Shown: positions 43,154-52,569, counted from the stretch's first letter. The stretch is 64,000 nt of DNA from an uncultured Neomegalonema sp. (GCA_937990185.1 CALKBI010000067.1:1-64000), one strand, 5' to 3'. Notes: generated from the sequence alone by a model not told the origin. A program made the numbers and translations.

Positions 43154-44095
43154 ATGACAGACACCCCCCTCACACGCGCACCTCGCACCCGTATCGGTCG
43201 CTTTTTCGACAGCGACATTTGGTATAGCTTTATCCGCTCGCCATTGGTCATTCTCTCCGCAATTGTTTCAATCGCTTTTTTCGCCGCCGCGCTCTTTGCA
43301 CCATGGGTCGCGCCGCACAACCCGTTCGACCTCGCATCAATTGACCTTTTGGATTCGAGCCTGCCTCCGGTTTGGCTGGAAGATGGCGACCCTCGGTTTC
43401 TGCTCGGCACCGATGACCAAGGCCGCGATATCCTCTCGACGATCATCTACGGGGCACGTATTTCACTGTTTGTCAGTCTCGCCGCCGTATTCTTTTCTAT
43501 GGTTCTCGGAATAACGCTAGGGCTGGTATCCGGGTATGTCGGAGGCCGTACCGATGCGATCATTATGCGGATCGCCGATGTACAACTCGCTTTTCCTGCA
43601 ATCTTAATCGCCATGCTGATCGACGGTGTGGTGCGCGGCGTGCTTCCCCGTGACTTGCACGGTGATATCGCAATCTATGTTCTCATCTTTGCAATCGGTA
43701 TATCGGGTTGGGTACAATATGCGCGAACTGTGCGCGGCTCAACTTTGGTAGAGAAAAACAAAGAATACGTCCAAGCCGCCCGCGTTATCGGCATTGGCCC
43801 GGTGATCATCCTATGGCGGCATGTTTTGCCAAACGTTACTGGTCCTGTCCTGGTCATTGCGACGATCCACCTTGCCATTGCGATCATCACAGAGGCGACG
43901 CTTAGTTTTCTCGGTGTTGGGGTTCCACCGACAACGCCATCAATGGGAACGTTGATCCAAGTCGGTCAGGATTATCTATTCTCCGGCGAATGGTGGATCA
44001 CAATCTTCCCCGGTATTGCGTTGGCAGTTCTCGTACTGGCCATTAATCTCTTCGGAGATTGGCTGCGCGACGCGCTTAATCCGAAGTTGAGGTGA
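43154..44095 (+). CDS. ABC transporter permease, DppC/OppC-like
   Basis: 313 residues from ATG 43154, or 316 from a TTG at 43145 that overlaps the previous stop (TTGA). Contains FLLGTDDQGRDILSTIIYGARISLFVSLAAV, AARVIGIGPVIILWRHVLPN (coupling loop) and ATLSFLGVGVPPTTPSMG, all standard for DppC. Forms the channel with the preceding permease; coupled in the same operon. Stop 4 bases before the ATPase ATG. Confidence 0.92.
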   Translation: MTDTPLTRAPRTRIGRFFDSDIWYSFIRSPLVILSAIVSIAFFAAALFAPWVAPHNPFDLASIDLLDSSLPPVWLEDGDPRFLLGTDDQGRDILSTIIYGARISLFVSLAAVFFSMVLGITLGLVSGYVGGRTDAIIMRIADVQLAFPAILIAMLIDGVVRGVLPRDLHGDIAIYVLIFAIGISGWVQYARTVRGSTLVEKNKEYVQAARVIGIGPVIILWRHVLPNVTGPVLVIATIHLAIAIITEATLSFLGVGVPPTTPSMGTLIQVGQDYLFSGEWWITIFPGIALAVLVLAINLFGDWLRDALNPKLR

Positions 44096-44099
44096 TGCG

Positions 44100-45812
44100 A
44101 TGACCCTGCTCACCATCAAAGGAATGCGCGTCGAATTTCCCTCCCGCCGGGGTCATGTTACCGCCGTACAAGACCTCACTCTAGACGTGGCTCCGGGTGA
44201 AATCTTGGGTGTCGTTGGCGAATCCGGTGCGGGCAAGTCCACCATCGGTAACGCCATCATCGGTTTGCTGGAACCTCCCGGTGAAATGACCGCAGGCGAG
44301 ATTACGCTGCAAGGCGACCGTATTGATACGCTGGATGAAGTGAAAATGCGGGCCGTGCGCGGGGCGCGTATCGGGATGATTTTCCAAGACCCGCTCACAT
44401 CGCTCGACCCACTGCAAACTGTCGAAACGCAGCTTATAGACACCATCCGCGAAAATCTCGGTGTCTCTGAACGTGAAGGCAGCGAGCGTGCTGTCGCCCT
44501 GTTGGATGCGGTGGGCATTCCCGATCCAGCCATCCGTATCAAACAATATCCGCACCAATTTTCCGGCGGAATGCGTCAACGCGTTGTGATTGCACTCGCT
44601 CTCTGCGGCGAGCCGGAGCTTATCATTGCCGACGAGCCAACCACGGCGCTGGATGTTTCGGTGCAGGCGCAAATTCTTGATTTGATGAAAGGCCTTTGCC
44701 GCGACCGTAATGTTGGCATGATCTTGATTACGCACGATATGGGCGTGATTGCAGAAACCGCTGATCGTGTCGCAGTGATGTACCGGGGCCGTGTGGTCGA
44801 GACGGGAACAACTGAACAGATTATCAATCATCCAACACACGAATATACGCAAAGCCTGATCTCTGCCGTACCGCCACCGGGCAGGCGTCTCGCGCGTTTT
44901 CCTCTCGTCACTTATATCGAAGACGCACAGGAGCGCCCAGAAGGTCTTAATCTTGCAACGCATTGGCTCGGACAATCGCGGGATTACGGTGCGGCGAGCG
45001 ACACATTGTTGGAGATTGAGAAGCTCCACATGCGCTTTGTCACGCGCGGTTCGATTTTTCCGTCAAAGCGCCTTTTCCTTGATGCAGTCAAAGACGTCAG
45101 CCTCTCGATTAAATCCGGCGAAGTGTTCGGCCTTGTTGGAGAAAGTGGGTCAGGAAAGTCGACAATCGCTCGGATGATCACGGGCATTTATAAACCGACC
45201 TCCGGCTCAATCCGTTTTGCTGGACAAGAGATTACAGGACTATCGCGCAAAGACGCTGCACCACTGCGCCGCCAGATGCAGATGATCTTCCAAGATCCGT
45301 TCAGTTCGCTGAACTCGCGGATGCGGGTGAAGGACATTATCGCCGAACCGATCCATTTTCACGGCCTCGCTTCTTCGAATGCTGAAGCTCAAAAGATTGT
45401 CAACGACCTGCTCGATGTTGTTGGCTTAGGCGCGCAAGCTGCCGTTAAGTTTCCACACGAATTTTCCGGCGGACAACGCCAGCGTATTTCTATTGCGCGT
45501 GCGCTAGCCACCCGCCCACGTTTTCTAGTTTGCGATGAACCAACATCAGCGCTGGATGTTTCAATTCAGGCGCAAGTTCTTAATCTTCTGAAAGACCTGC
45601 AAAGTGAGCTGGACCTGACGATGATGTTCATCAGTCACGACCTGCCGGTCATTCGCCAGATGTGCGACCGCGTTGGCGTTATGCGCCACGGGCAATTATT
45701 GGAAGTCTCGGAGACGGAGTCGTTGTTCACAAATCCGCAGCATGAATACACGAGGCATTTGCTGGACTTGATGCCGAAATTCTCGGGGTTTGGCGCACAA
45801 GCTGCGGAATAA
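44100..45812 (+). CDS. Double ABC ATPase (DppD-DppF fusion type)
   Basis: 570 residues, with GAGG before ATG 44100. Two full ATPase halves: the first with GESGAGKSTIG, FQDPLTSLDP, FSGGMRQRVVIA, IIADEPT and ITHDMG; the second (about 300-560) with GESGSGKSTIA, FQDPFSSLNS, FSGGQRQRISIA, VCDEPTS and ISHDLP. This is a GsiA/YejF-like fused version, so the transporter is complete with one ATPase gene. The stop abuts the stop of the convergent enolase-superfamily gene with no bases between. Confidence 0.93.
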   Translation: MTLLTIKGMRVEFPSRRGHVTAVQDLTLDVAPGEILGVVGESGAGKSTIGNAIIGLLEPPGEMTAGEITLQGDRIDTLDEVKMRAVRGARIGMIFQDPLTSLDPLQTVETQLIDTIRENLGVSEREGSERAVALLDAVGIPDPAIRIKQYPHQFSGGMRQRVVIALALCGEPELIIADEPTTALDVSVQAQILDLMKGLCRDRNVGMILITHDMGVIAETADRVAVMYRGRVVETGTTEQIINHPTHEYTQSLISAVPPPGRRLARFPLVTYIEDAQERPEGLNLATHWLGQSRDYGAASDTLLEIEKLHMRFVTRGSIFPSKRLFLDAVKDVSLSIKSGEVFGLVGESGSGKSTIARMITGIYKPTSGSIRFAGQEITGLSRKDAAPLRRQMQMIFQDPFSSLNSRMRVKDIIAEPIHFHGLASSNAEAQKIVNDLLDVVGLGAQAAVKFPHEFSGGQRQRISIARALATRPRFLVCDEPTSALDVSIQAQVLNLLKDLQSELDLTMMFISHDLPVIRQMCDRVGVMRHGQLLEVSETESLFTNPQHEYTRHLLDLMPKFSGFGAQAAE

Positions 45813-46913
45813 TCAAGTCTGGCCGCTGATATGATACTGCGCTCTATCCAGCCAAGTCGGTGAAATCTCAACGCCCCACCCCGGTGCATTCGCCACTGTC
45901 GCATGGCCATCCTCAATGGCATAGGGCGTCTCGACGAACAGCGCTTCTTGCCAAGGATAATAATCCGCGCCCTCGATTGAGAACTCCAGATACTTCCCCG
46001 CATTCGGGATCGCGCGCAGCAAATGCATTGTGAACAATGTGACCATAGACAAGTTCGCGCAATGCGGCGTCACGGGCAAGCCCGCCTCACCTGCCATCCG
46101 GCAGACACGAAGCGTTCGCGCGATCCCGCCAAGATAGCAAACATCCGGCTGCACGATATCGACTGCGCGCATATCAATCATGCGTTTCCAAGTTGGCAGG
46201 TCGCAGTCCTGCTCACCTCCCGTCACATCAATGTCGAGCGCCTCAGTGACTTGCTTGGTTTGCTCCAATTCCCAATAGGGACAGGGTTCCTCAAAATGAC
46301 AAAAACCCTCACCCTCCAGCATCCGCCCCACTTCGATAGCGCGATCCGGTGAATAGCAAGAATTGGCATCAATCAACAGATCAGCATCCGGCAACGTGCG
46401 GCGCATCGTCGGGATAATCTCTTCCGTCCGCCCCGACCATTCATCTTGGTTTCGCCCTACCTCTGCGCCCGCCCGAACTTTGAAGGCTGTAAAACCGTCC
46501 TGATCCGCCAATGCTTTCAGTCGTTCGGCCTCTTCTGAGGGCGTAATGTCGCGCTTCATTGAGGAGGCATAAGCGCGAACCTTTCCTGCACTCCCGCCCA
46601 ACAACTCAGCAACCGACTTACCCGCCAGCTTGCCGCGTAAATCCCATATCGCGGTATCCACTCCTGTCATTGCACGGCGCAGATATGAGCCGGGAAATTT
46701 ATGCTCCCGCTCCGTCACCAGGTCGAGCAAATCGTCCAAGTCGCTCGTATCAACACCCGTCATCCAGGGTGCGACTTGCCGATGCAAAACCTGACACGTG
46801 ATATCCGCATGATACGTGGAAACCTGCCCCCAGCCTTGCGCACCATCTTCATTTGTCACGCGCACAAAACCGACATCGGGCGTGGTGAAAGTCTCAATAG
46901 ATTTTAAGATCAC
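45813..46913 (-). CDS. Mandelate racemase/muconate cycloisomerase-type enolase-superfamily enzyme
   Basis: 366 residues, GTG start at 46913 with GGAG 7 bases upstream. The barrel carries metal ligands D182 (DANS), E208 or E209 (FEEP) and E234 (GGEQ). The Asp-His dyad D257-H284 (DVCY, TPHCAN) has the same 27-residue spacing as in mandelate racemase. The Lys of the first catalytic motif appears as K145-x-R147 (FKVRAG), so the usual second Lys is Arg. Works on a small carboxylate, e.g. a sugar acid or amide acid, as racemase or dehydratase; the substrate is not readable. Next to a peptide/opine transporter. Confidence 0.85.
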   Translation of the reverse strand: MILKSIETFTTPDVGFVRVTNEDGAQGWGQVSTYHADITCQVLHRQVAPWMTGVDTSDLDDLLDLVTEREHKFPGSYLRRAMTGVDTAIWDLRGKLAGKSVAELLGGSAGKVRAYASSMKRDITPSEEAERLKALADQDGFTAFKVRAGAEVGRNQDEWSGRTEEIIPTMRRTLPDADLLIDANSCYSPDRAIEVGRMLEGEGFCHFEEPCPYWELEQTKQVTEALDIDVTGGEQDCDLPTWKRMIDMRAVDIVQPDVCYLGGIARTLRVCRMAGEAGLPVTPHCANLSMVTLFTMHLLRAIPNAGKYLEFSIEGADYYPWQEALFVETPYAIEDGHATVANAPGWGVEISPTWLDRAQYHISGQT

Positions 46914-46924
46914 CTATCAGCTCC

Positions 46925-46957
46925 AAAACAAGAAAGTCCCCGGCACAAACCGGGGAC
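46925..46957 (-). terminator. Hairpin between Tat-exported binding protein and the enolase-superfamily gene
   Basis: Stem GTCCCCGG / CCGGGGAC (8 bp, 46936-46957), followed on the minus strand by TTTCTTGTTTT. It lies between the stop at 47076 and the GTG at 46913, 22 bases before the latter. It looks like an intrinsic terminator, so most transcripts may end before the enzyme gene unless it has its own promoter. Confidence 0.7.
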
Positions 46958-47075
46958 TTCGACGTTATCAACTTTCGAGCAGGCTCTCAGTGATTTTGCT
47001 TCGCAAAATACAATTGCCGCTACGCCGCATGAGCCTTTGTTGGCATGAGCTGCAAATCGCTTTGCGACTTGCTCC

Positions 47076-48686
47076 TTATGCCATCCACCAACGCTCTGCG
47101 TTTTTGTGGCCATCCAACTCCCAGTTCGAAGCGATCTGCTCTGGCAACCCGATCTTTTTGGAGATCGCATGGGTATAAGCACTGAACATCGGGATAATCG
47201 AGCCGCAATCGTCGTGGCAGAGTTGCTGCATTTCAACATACATGTCGCGGCGCTTAACCGGATCAAGTTCCGAACGCGCCCAAACGAGCAGCTTGTTGAA
47301 GGTGCGGTTCTCCCAATACGACTCGTTCCAGTCTGCACCGGACGAATAGACCTGTGAGAACATCCAGTCTTCAGTCGGACGACCGCCCCAATATCCGCCA
47401 ACAAACGGCTTTTTCATCCAGACATTGGACCAATACCCATCTTCAGGCTCGCGTTGGATTTTAATATCAATGCCTGCTTTTGCGGCACTCTCCGAGAAGA
47501 GCTGACCGGCATCGACAGCACCCTCGAACGCGGTATCCGCGACGGAAAGTGTCAGCGCCAATTTATCAAGGCCCGCTTTCTTCAAGTGGAACTTAGCCTT
47601 GTCCGTGTCGTATTCGCGCTGAGGAATTTCATCATCCGTCGCGCGGTTGACGTTGGCCGGACCAATCGGGTGATCATTGCCGAGCGCACCAAAGCCACGC
47701 GCAACTTTGTCCACCATTTCCTGACGATCAATTGCGTATTTCAAGGCAAGACGCACATGATTATCGGTGAACGGATCAGCCCGCGTATCCATTGGAAGAA
47801 CGACGTGCTTGTTGCCGTAGGTCGGCATGACCGTAATGCTGTCATCGCGCTTCAGCAGAGGTGCGGTTGATGCATCAAGGTTCGACATCGAGTGGATTTC
47901 GCCTGTGCGAAGTGCCGAAGTCCGCGCACCCGCATCTGCGATAAACAGGTTCTCGACAGTATCGAAATATCCTGCGTTTTCTTTCCAGTAATTCGGATTT
48001 CTATGAACCGTCGCACGCACGCCCGGCTCAAAGTCTTTTGCATCTTTGAGCATATAAGCGCCCGATCCGACGCCCGATTCCCAATCAATACCGCCGCCAT
48101 CTTTTGCGGGGCAGATGTTCAGGTGATAATCGGATGCGAGATAAGGGAAATCTGCGTTACCGCCGGACAGTTTAAAGACAACTGTTTCCTTGCCATCCGC
48201 TTCAACGCTTTCGACGGCAGCAATAATGCCTTTAGCAGCCGATTTAGTGTCTTCGCCCATATGGTGACGGAAAGATTCAACAACATCCTCTGCGCTGACG
48301 GTTTTGCCGTTATGGAACTCGACCCCCTTGCGGAGTTTAAAGGTCCATGTTGCAGCGTCGGCAGACCCTTCCCACTCTTCAGCAAGTTCGCCGCGAAGTT
48401 GGTTATCCGATCCGATTTCCGTCAGGTTATTGCGCAACTGACCCGAGCTGACATTGATCATGAATGTATCGAGGATCGTCGCCGGATCGAGCGTATCTGA
48501 TGAGCCACCACCCGTAAGCGCTTGAACGAATTCTCCGCCCGTTTTCGGAGTCGCAGCAAGTGCTTTATCGAAATTAGCGGTCGCAGCAGCAGCGGTTACA
48601 CCCGCGGCCAAAGAAATCTGCATAAATTCACGGCGTCCCATCTTACCTTCAGTGGCAAGTTCAGAAGCCTTGTTTAGGTCAATCAT
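47076..48686 (-). CDS. Tat-exported ABC substrate-binding protein (SBP_bac_5)
   Basis: 536 residues. The N-terminus has the twin-Arg motif GRREFMQISLAAGVTAAA (about 17-34), so the folded protein is exported by Tat. The body is a peptide/nickel-type binding protein: WTFKLRKGVEFHNGKTVSAEDV, AIDRQEMV, HPIGPANVN, ELDPVKRRDMYVEMQQL and a C-terminal WWMA. A second binding protein near one transporter suggests that both feed the same permeases with different ligands. Followed by a terminator-like hairpin and then the enolase-superfamily gene on the same strand. Confidence 0.9.
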   Translation of the reverse strand: MIDLNKASELATEGKMGRREFMQISLAAGVTAAAATANFDKALAATPKTGGEFVQALTGGGSSDTLDPATILDTFMINVSSGQLRNNLTEIGSDNQLRGELAEEWEGSADAATWTFKLRKGVEFHNGKTVSAEDVVESFRHHMGEDTKSAAKGIIAAVESVEADGKETVVFKLSGGNADFPYLASDYHLNICPAKDGGGIDWESGVGSGAYMLKDAKDFEPGVRATVHRNPNYWKENAGYFDTVENLFIADAGARTSALRTGEIHSMSNLDASTAPLLKRDDSITVMPTYGNKHVVLPMDTRADPFTDNHVRLALKYAIDRQEMVDKVARGFGALGNDHPIGPANVNRATDDEIPQREYDTDKAKFHLKKAGLDKLALTLSVADTAFEGAVDAGQLFSESAAKAGIDIKIQREPEDGYWSNVWMKKPFVGGYWGGRPTEDWMFSQVYSSGADWNESYWENRTFNKLLVWARSELDPVKRRDMYVEMQQLCHDDCGSIIPMFSAYTHAISKKIGLPEQIASNWELDGHKNAERWWMA

Positions 48687-48887
48687 TCATTCTCTCCCTT
48701 TTCGTCATTTATTCCTACTATTTGTGACACAGATTTTACGATGCGCCAGTATTTTCGCATTCTTTCCGCTTCAAACAGCCACTCATTGAGATATTCCGGT
48801 CAAAAAGGGACTATGTCCCCGATAATGAACGAAATGATCGCGTTTCATTGCTGTTTGGATGTCCAAAAATTTAGTTCTTGCATAAAT

Positions 48888-48902
48888 GTTTTGTTTTTGT
48901 TC
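48888..48902 (+). promoter_or_regulatory. Weak LexA-like box upstream of the Y-family polymerase
   Basis: GTTT-N7-GTTC, one base off the alphaproteobacterial LexA site GTTC-N7-GTTC, 33 bases before the polymerase start. The region is T-rich, so the match could be chance. Confidence 0.25.
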
Positions 48903-48934
48903 TTTTTTCGAGTCTATTTCAGAGGCTCATGCAC

Positions 48935-50257
48935 ATGAAACATACTCCTTCGATCTCCCAAAAAAGATTCGCAAAACATCCCGCGAATCTTCCTAAGCCA
49001 CAAAAATCTCCGGTCCTTTCAGAGATTTCCGTAAATTACATATTCTTGGACATGAACTCCTATTTCGCCTCTGTCGCACAGCAAAAAGAAGTGCATTTGC
49101 GAGGGAAGCCTGTTGGCATTGTTACGGTCGACAAACCCGGCGCATGCTGCATTGCCGCCAGTTATGAGGCCAAAGCGTATGGCATCGGTGTAGGCACGCG
49201 AAAAGCGGAAGCGCGTGCGCTCTGCCCTGAAATAGAATTCCGGGAAGCAGAGCATGATGTCTATGTCGATTATCATCATCAAATTATTGAAGCGATTGAG
49301 GTCATTCACCCGATTGAGCGCGCTCATTCCGTTGATGAATTTTCGATCCGGCTCATCGGCCCTAAACGAAACCTGATAGCCGCAATGAAGATTGCAGAAT
49401 TGATGCGCCATTCCATCGCCAGCAATGTCGGGGTCGCAATGCGTTGCTCTATCGGCCTCGGGTCAAGCAAGCTCTTGGCAAAAATGGCAGGTGAAATGAA
49501 AAAACCGGACGGGTTGGAATGGCTTACCCCGGAGGTGATGCCGGATAAACTTGCCACCTACCCTCTGAATGCTTTGCCGGGAATAGGTAAACGTATGGAA
49601 CGGCGTCTGATTGGGGCTGGTATTCGCACGATTCCAGACCTTTACCGGATAGAACCAAAACACGCACGAAAGCTGTGGAACAGCGTCAATGGTGAACGTT
49701 TCATTTTAGCTTTGCACGGGCATGATATTCCCGACCCGAAAACCCATTCGCATTCTCTCGGTCATGGGCAACTTCTTGCCAGCGGGAATAGAAACCCGGA
49801 AGGTGCGCGGCTTGTCGCCCGTCGACTTCTCATCAAAGCGGCAACCCGTTTAAGACGCGGTGGTTACTTTGCAGAAAGCCTTTATGTCTCGGGGAAGTGC
49901 GATATTGGCGGGAAGCGCGCGCGGTCCATATCCATCCGCGCAACTCAAGACAGCTTTGAACTGCTGACCATCTTCAGCAAAATATGGCCAAGTCTGGATT
50001 TGAGAAAACCAAGTTCCGTTGGCATTATGCTTGGCGGACTTATCGACAAAACCCAACACACCTCAGACTTATTCGAAGCGCGACGCGCAGGACAAAGCAA
50101 TGCCCGCGAAAACCTATGCTCCGTTATCGATACGCTGAATCAAAGGTATGGTCAGGACACTATAATATATGGCGAGAAGCCCCGCGAGATCGGCAAGTAC
50201 ACAGGTGCAAAAATCGCCTTCGGACGTATTCCCAGCATAAAAGAATTCAGCGACTAA
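48935..50257 (+). CDS. dinB: Y-family DNA polymerase (DinB-like)
   Basis: 440 residues from ATG 48935 (AGAGG 9 bases upstream); earlier in-frame starts at 48929 and 48878 lack a ribosome site. Lesion-bypass polymerase: FLDMNSYFASVAQQ (catalytic D39, steric-gate Phe kept), YEAKAYGI, HSVDEFS (D134, E135 catalytic), SIGLGSSKLLAKMA, then LNALPGIGKRMERRL (HhH), little-finger domain to the end. The DMN in place of the usual DMD and the extended polar N-terminus mark the subfamily; no imuA/imuB beside it. Probably SOS-related, see the weak LexA-like site. Confidence 0.9.
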   Translation: MKHTPSISQKRFAKHPANLPKPQKSPVLSEISVNYIFLDMNSYFASVAQQKEVHLRGKPVGIVTVDKPGACCIAASYEAKAYGIGVGTRKAEARALCPEIEFREAEHDVYVDYHHQIIEAIEVIHPIERAHSVDEFSIRLIGPKRNLIAAMKIAELMRHSIASNVGVAMRCSIGLGSSKLLAKMAGEMKKPDGLEWLTPEVMPDKLATYPLNALPGIGKRMERRLIGAGIRTIPDLYRIEPKHARKLWNSVNGERFILALHGHDIPDPKTHSHSLGHGQLLASGNRNPEGARLVARRLLIKAATRLRRGGYFAESLYVSGKCDIGGKRARSISIRATQDSFELLTIFSKIWPSLDLRKPSSVGIMLGGLIDKTQHTSDLFEARRAGQSNARENLCSVIDTLNQRYGQDTIIYGEKPREIGKYTGAKIAFGRIPSIKEFSD

Positions 50258-50300
50258 TCCATTGAGACGGATCGAAAGCTTCGATTAAAGGCTTTTAATA

Positions 50301-51479
50301 TCAGACCACAGGCAACGCTTTTTCGACGATCCGCGCAAAAAAGCTGGAACCCCAAGGCGTCGCACCGTCATTGAAGTCATATTTTGCGTGATGCAACAAA
50401 GCGCTGTCACCATTACCAATCATCACAAAACAAGCCGGTTTCTTCAGTGCGAAAAACGAAAAATCTTCTGCCCACATACTGATGCGAAGATCATCCTGTA
50501 CTGCCGCCTCTCCCGCAAGTTCGCGTGCGACCTCAACGCAGAATTTCGTTTCCGCTGCATCATTGATGGTCGGCGGATAATAGACATGGCCACCATCAAC
50601 TTCGCCTGTGCAATCATGTGCCGCGCAGACCTGCGATACAATCCGCTCCATCTCAGTATAAATCGCCTTGTGGATTTCTTCGTCAAAACTACGCACGGTT
50701 CCGCTGAGTTTGACGACCTGCGGGATGACATTATTTGCATCCCCCGCATGGAACTGCGTGACAGACACGACACACGGATGCCGAGGCGCAATCCTGCGCG
50801 ATGCAATGGTTTGAAGGCTCTGCACAATGGCCGAACCGCAAACGATAGTATCGCGGCAATCATGGGGTTCCGCCGCATGCCCCCCTAAACCGGTGATCGT
50901 AATTTCAAACTCATCACAAGCCGCGAGCAAAGGTCCCGGCGCTGTGGCAAAATGACCAACAGGCAAGCCCGGAAGATTATGCATCCCATACATTGCGCGA
51001 CACGGGAATCTTTCGAACAATCCTTCTTTAATCATGGCATCCGCACCGCCGCCATTTTCCTCGGCAGGTTGGAAGCAGAAATAGACGGTCCCTTCAAAAG
51101 CGCGGGTTTCTGCAAGATGTTCAGCCGCCCCCAGCAACATCACGGTATGCCCATCGTGGCCGCAAGCGTGCATGACACCCGCAGTCTCAGACGCATGAGG
51201 AAGCCCTGTTTCTTCAAGAATAGGCAGGGCATCCATATCGGCGCGCAACATGATCGAATGCGCTTCATCGCCAGGACCATTACGTCCATGTAAGACACCA
51301 ACCAAACCTGTTTTTCCGATGCCTTCCTGCACATCATCAAAGCCAAAAGCGCGCAGTTTCTCTGCAACAACTTTTGAGGTGCGGTGCTCCTCGTAACCGA
51401 GTTCAGGATGGCGATGCAGGTCTTGTCGCCATTCGGTGAGGTGTCCCGCAGCGGCAGCGATAGAATTAGCAACAGGCAT
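50301..51479 (-). CDS. M20D amidohydrolase (hippurate hydrolase-like)
   Basis: 392 residues. M20D metal-dependent aminoacylase or hippurate-type hydrolase: RQDLHRHPELGYEE, MLRADMDALPI, HACGHDGHTVMLLG, FQPAEENGGGADAMI, MYGMHNLPGLPVG, and a final HHAKYDFND. It cleaves N-acyl amino acids in the cytoplasm. Same strand and 44 bases downstream of trmN6, possibly one operon. Its pairing in the window with a transporter island 2 kb away may be meaningful, but not shown. Confidence 0.9.
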   Translation of the reverse strand: MPVANSIAAAAGHLTEWRQDLHRHPELGYEEHRTSKVVAEKLRAFGFDDVQEGIGKTGLVGVLHGRNGPGDEAHSIMLRADMDALPILEETGLPHASETAGVMHACGHDGHTVMLLGAAEHLAETRAFEGTVYFCFQPAEENGGGADAMIKEGLFERFPCRAMYGMHNLPGLPVGHFATAPGPLLAACDEFEITITGLGGHAAEPHDCRDTIVCGSAIVQSLQTIASRRIAPRHPCVVSVTQFHAGDANNVIPQVVKLSGTVRSFDEEIHKAIYTEMERIVSQVCAAHDCTGEVDGGHVYYPPTINDAAETKFCVEVARELAGEAAVQDDLRISMWAEDFSFFALKKPACFVMIGNGDSALLHHAKYDFNDGATPWGSSFFARIVEKALPVV

Positions 51480-51523
51480 AAGGTTTCCCTACTTTAAAGA
51501 CGGTATAGGTTTGCTTGCTATCA

Positions 51524-52279
51524 TTAGAAGTCAAGCGCTGCTCCGTCTCGTAGAAGTGCTTTTGCGACCGCTGAATAATCGTCTCCGTCTTTCACGTGTT
51601 CTGCGCCGTCATGTTCAATCAACGGCGCACATAGGGTCAGCGGCGCACGCGCCCCTTTGCGAGCCTTCACAATTACGCGAGTCGCGGACCGTCCGACACG
51701 GCCTGCAATTGGCTTAATATGAATATCGCCTGCCCGTCCTTCTAATTCCGCGAGTAATTCGGCCAACCTTTCGGCGCGCTGAATCATTACGAGCCAACCG
51801 CCGGGATTGAGACGACGCAAGGCACAATCCACCCAAATTCTTAAAGGCACAGTTTCGCGATGTGCCGCCTCTTTTGCCTCACTCACAATTCCTGCCCCAG
51901 CGCGAAAATACGGCGGATTGGCAATCACACCGTCAAAGCTCATCGCCTTTAAGTCTGCCGGAGGCTCCGCTACGTCACCTTGGTGAACGGTTAGAAGCAC
52001 CCCGGCATCAGCGCTATTTGCTTCCGCGAGCAAGGCATAAGCGGGCTGTAACTCCAAACCATGCAGCGTCAACCCGGAAACCCTTGCATTGAGACAAAGA
52101 GACGCAACCCCTGCTCCCGTACCGAGATCCAAGATGGCCTCACCTGATACTGCAGGGGCAGCCGCCGCCAGATAAACCGCATCCACACCGGATCGATATC
52201 CGTCACGGGGTTGCTTTACGTGCACCAAACCGCCGAGAAACCCGTGCTCCGTCAACGATGCTGGGGCAAAGGCGGTCAT
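51524..52279 (-). CDS. trmN6: tRNA1(Val) (adenine(37)-N6)-methyltransferase-like
   Basis: 251 residues. SAM-binding ILDLGTGAGVASLCL (about 49-63) and the N6-adenine motif NPPYF (about 120-124) are clear. Likely methylates adenine in tRNA or rRNA. Its start overlaps the DUF2007 stop by 4 bases, the usual alphaproteobacterial pair. Confidence 0.85.
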   Translation of the reverse strand: MTAFAPASLTEHGFLGGLVHVKQPRDGYRSGVDAVYLAAAAPAVSGEAILDLGTGAGVASLCLNARVSGLTLHGLELQPAYALLAEANSADAGVLLTVHQGDVAEPPADLKAMSFDGVIANPPYFRAGAGIVSEAKEAAHRETVPLRIWVDCALRRLNPGGWLVMIQRAERLAELLAELEGRAGDIHIKPIAGRVGRSATRVIVKARKGARAPLTLCAPLIEHDGAEHVKDGDDYSAVAKALLRDGAALDF

Positions 52280-52500
52280 TTTTCTTCGGGGGTCGTTTCT
52301 ATTTCCAGCAATGCCATCAAGCGGCGAGCGCGGATCATATCATCACCATGAACCATCAACCGGCGCGGGAGGATACCAATGCTTCCCTCCATCACGCTCA
52401 TGTGGACGTCGAAGACAATGGCTTCTATACCCTCGCCCTTAAGATACGCTGTCGCAGCGCTGATAATTGTGGGGTCGGTCGTTTTGAGAAGTTCTTCCAT
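52276..52500 (-). CDS. DUF2007 small protein
   Basis: 74 residues from ATG 52500 (MEELLKTTDPTII); ATG 52512 gives 4 more. The ELLKTTDPTIISAATAYL, RLMVHGDDMIRARRL pattern fits the DUF2007 (putative signal-transducing) family. Function unknown. Overlaps trmN6 (ATGA) and is divergent to the polyprenyl synthase. Confidence 0.85.
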   Translation of the reverse strand: MEELLKTTDPTIISAATAYLKGEGIEAIVFDVHMSVMEGSIGILPRRLMVHGDDMIRARRLMALLEIETTPEEK

Positions 52501-52569
52501 AAACTCAAACATTTCGATTTCAATGCATCATCTTCCGGCGCAAAGCTTCGAAAGTCAAAGGCCCTCAAT

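Noticed and set aside
52258-52569. Long N-terminal extension of the polyprenyl synthase
   Set aside because: The extra 104 codons are antisense to DUF2007 and unlike the family; ATG 52570 with AAAGG fits better.
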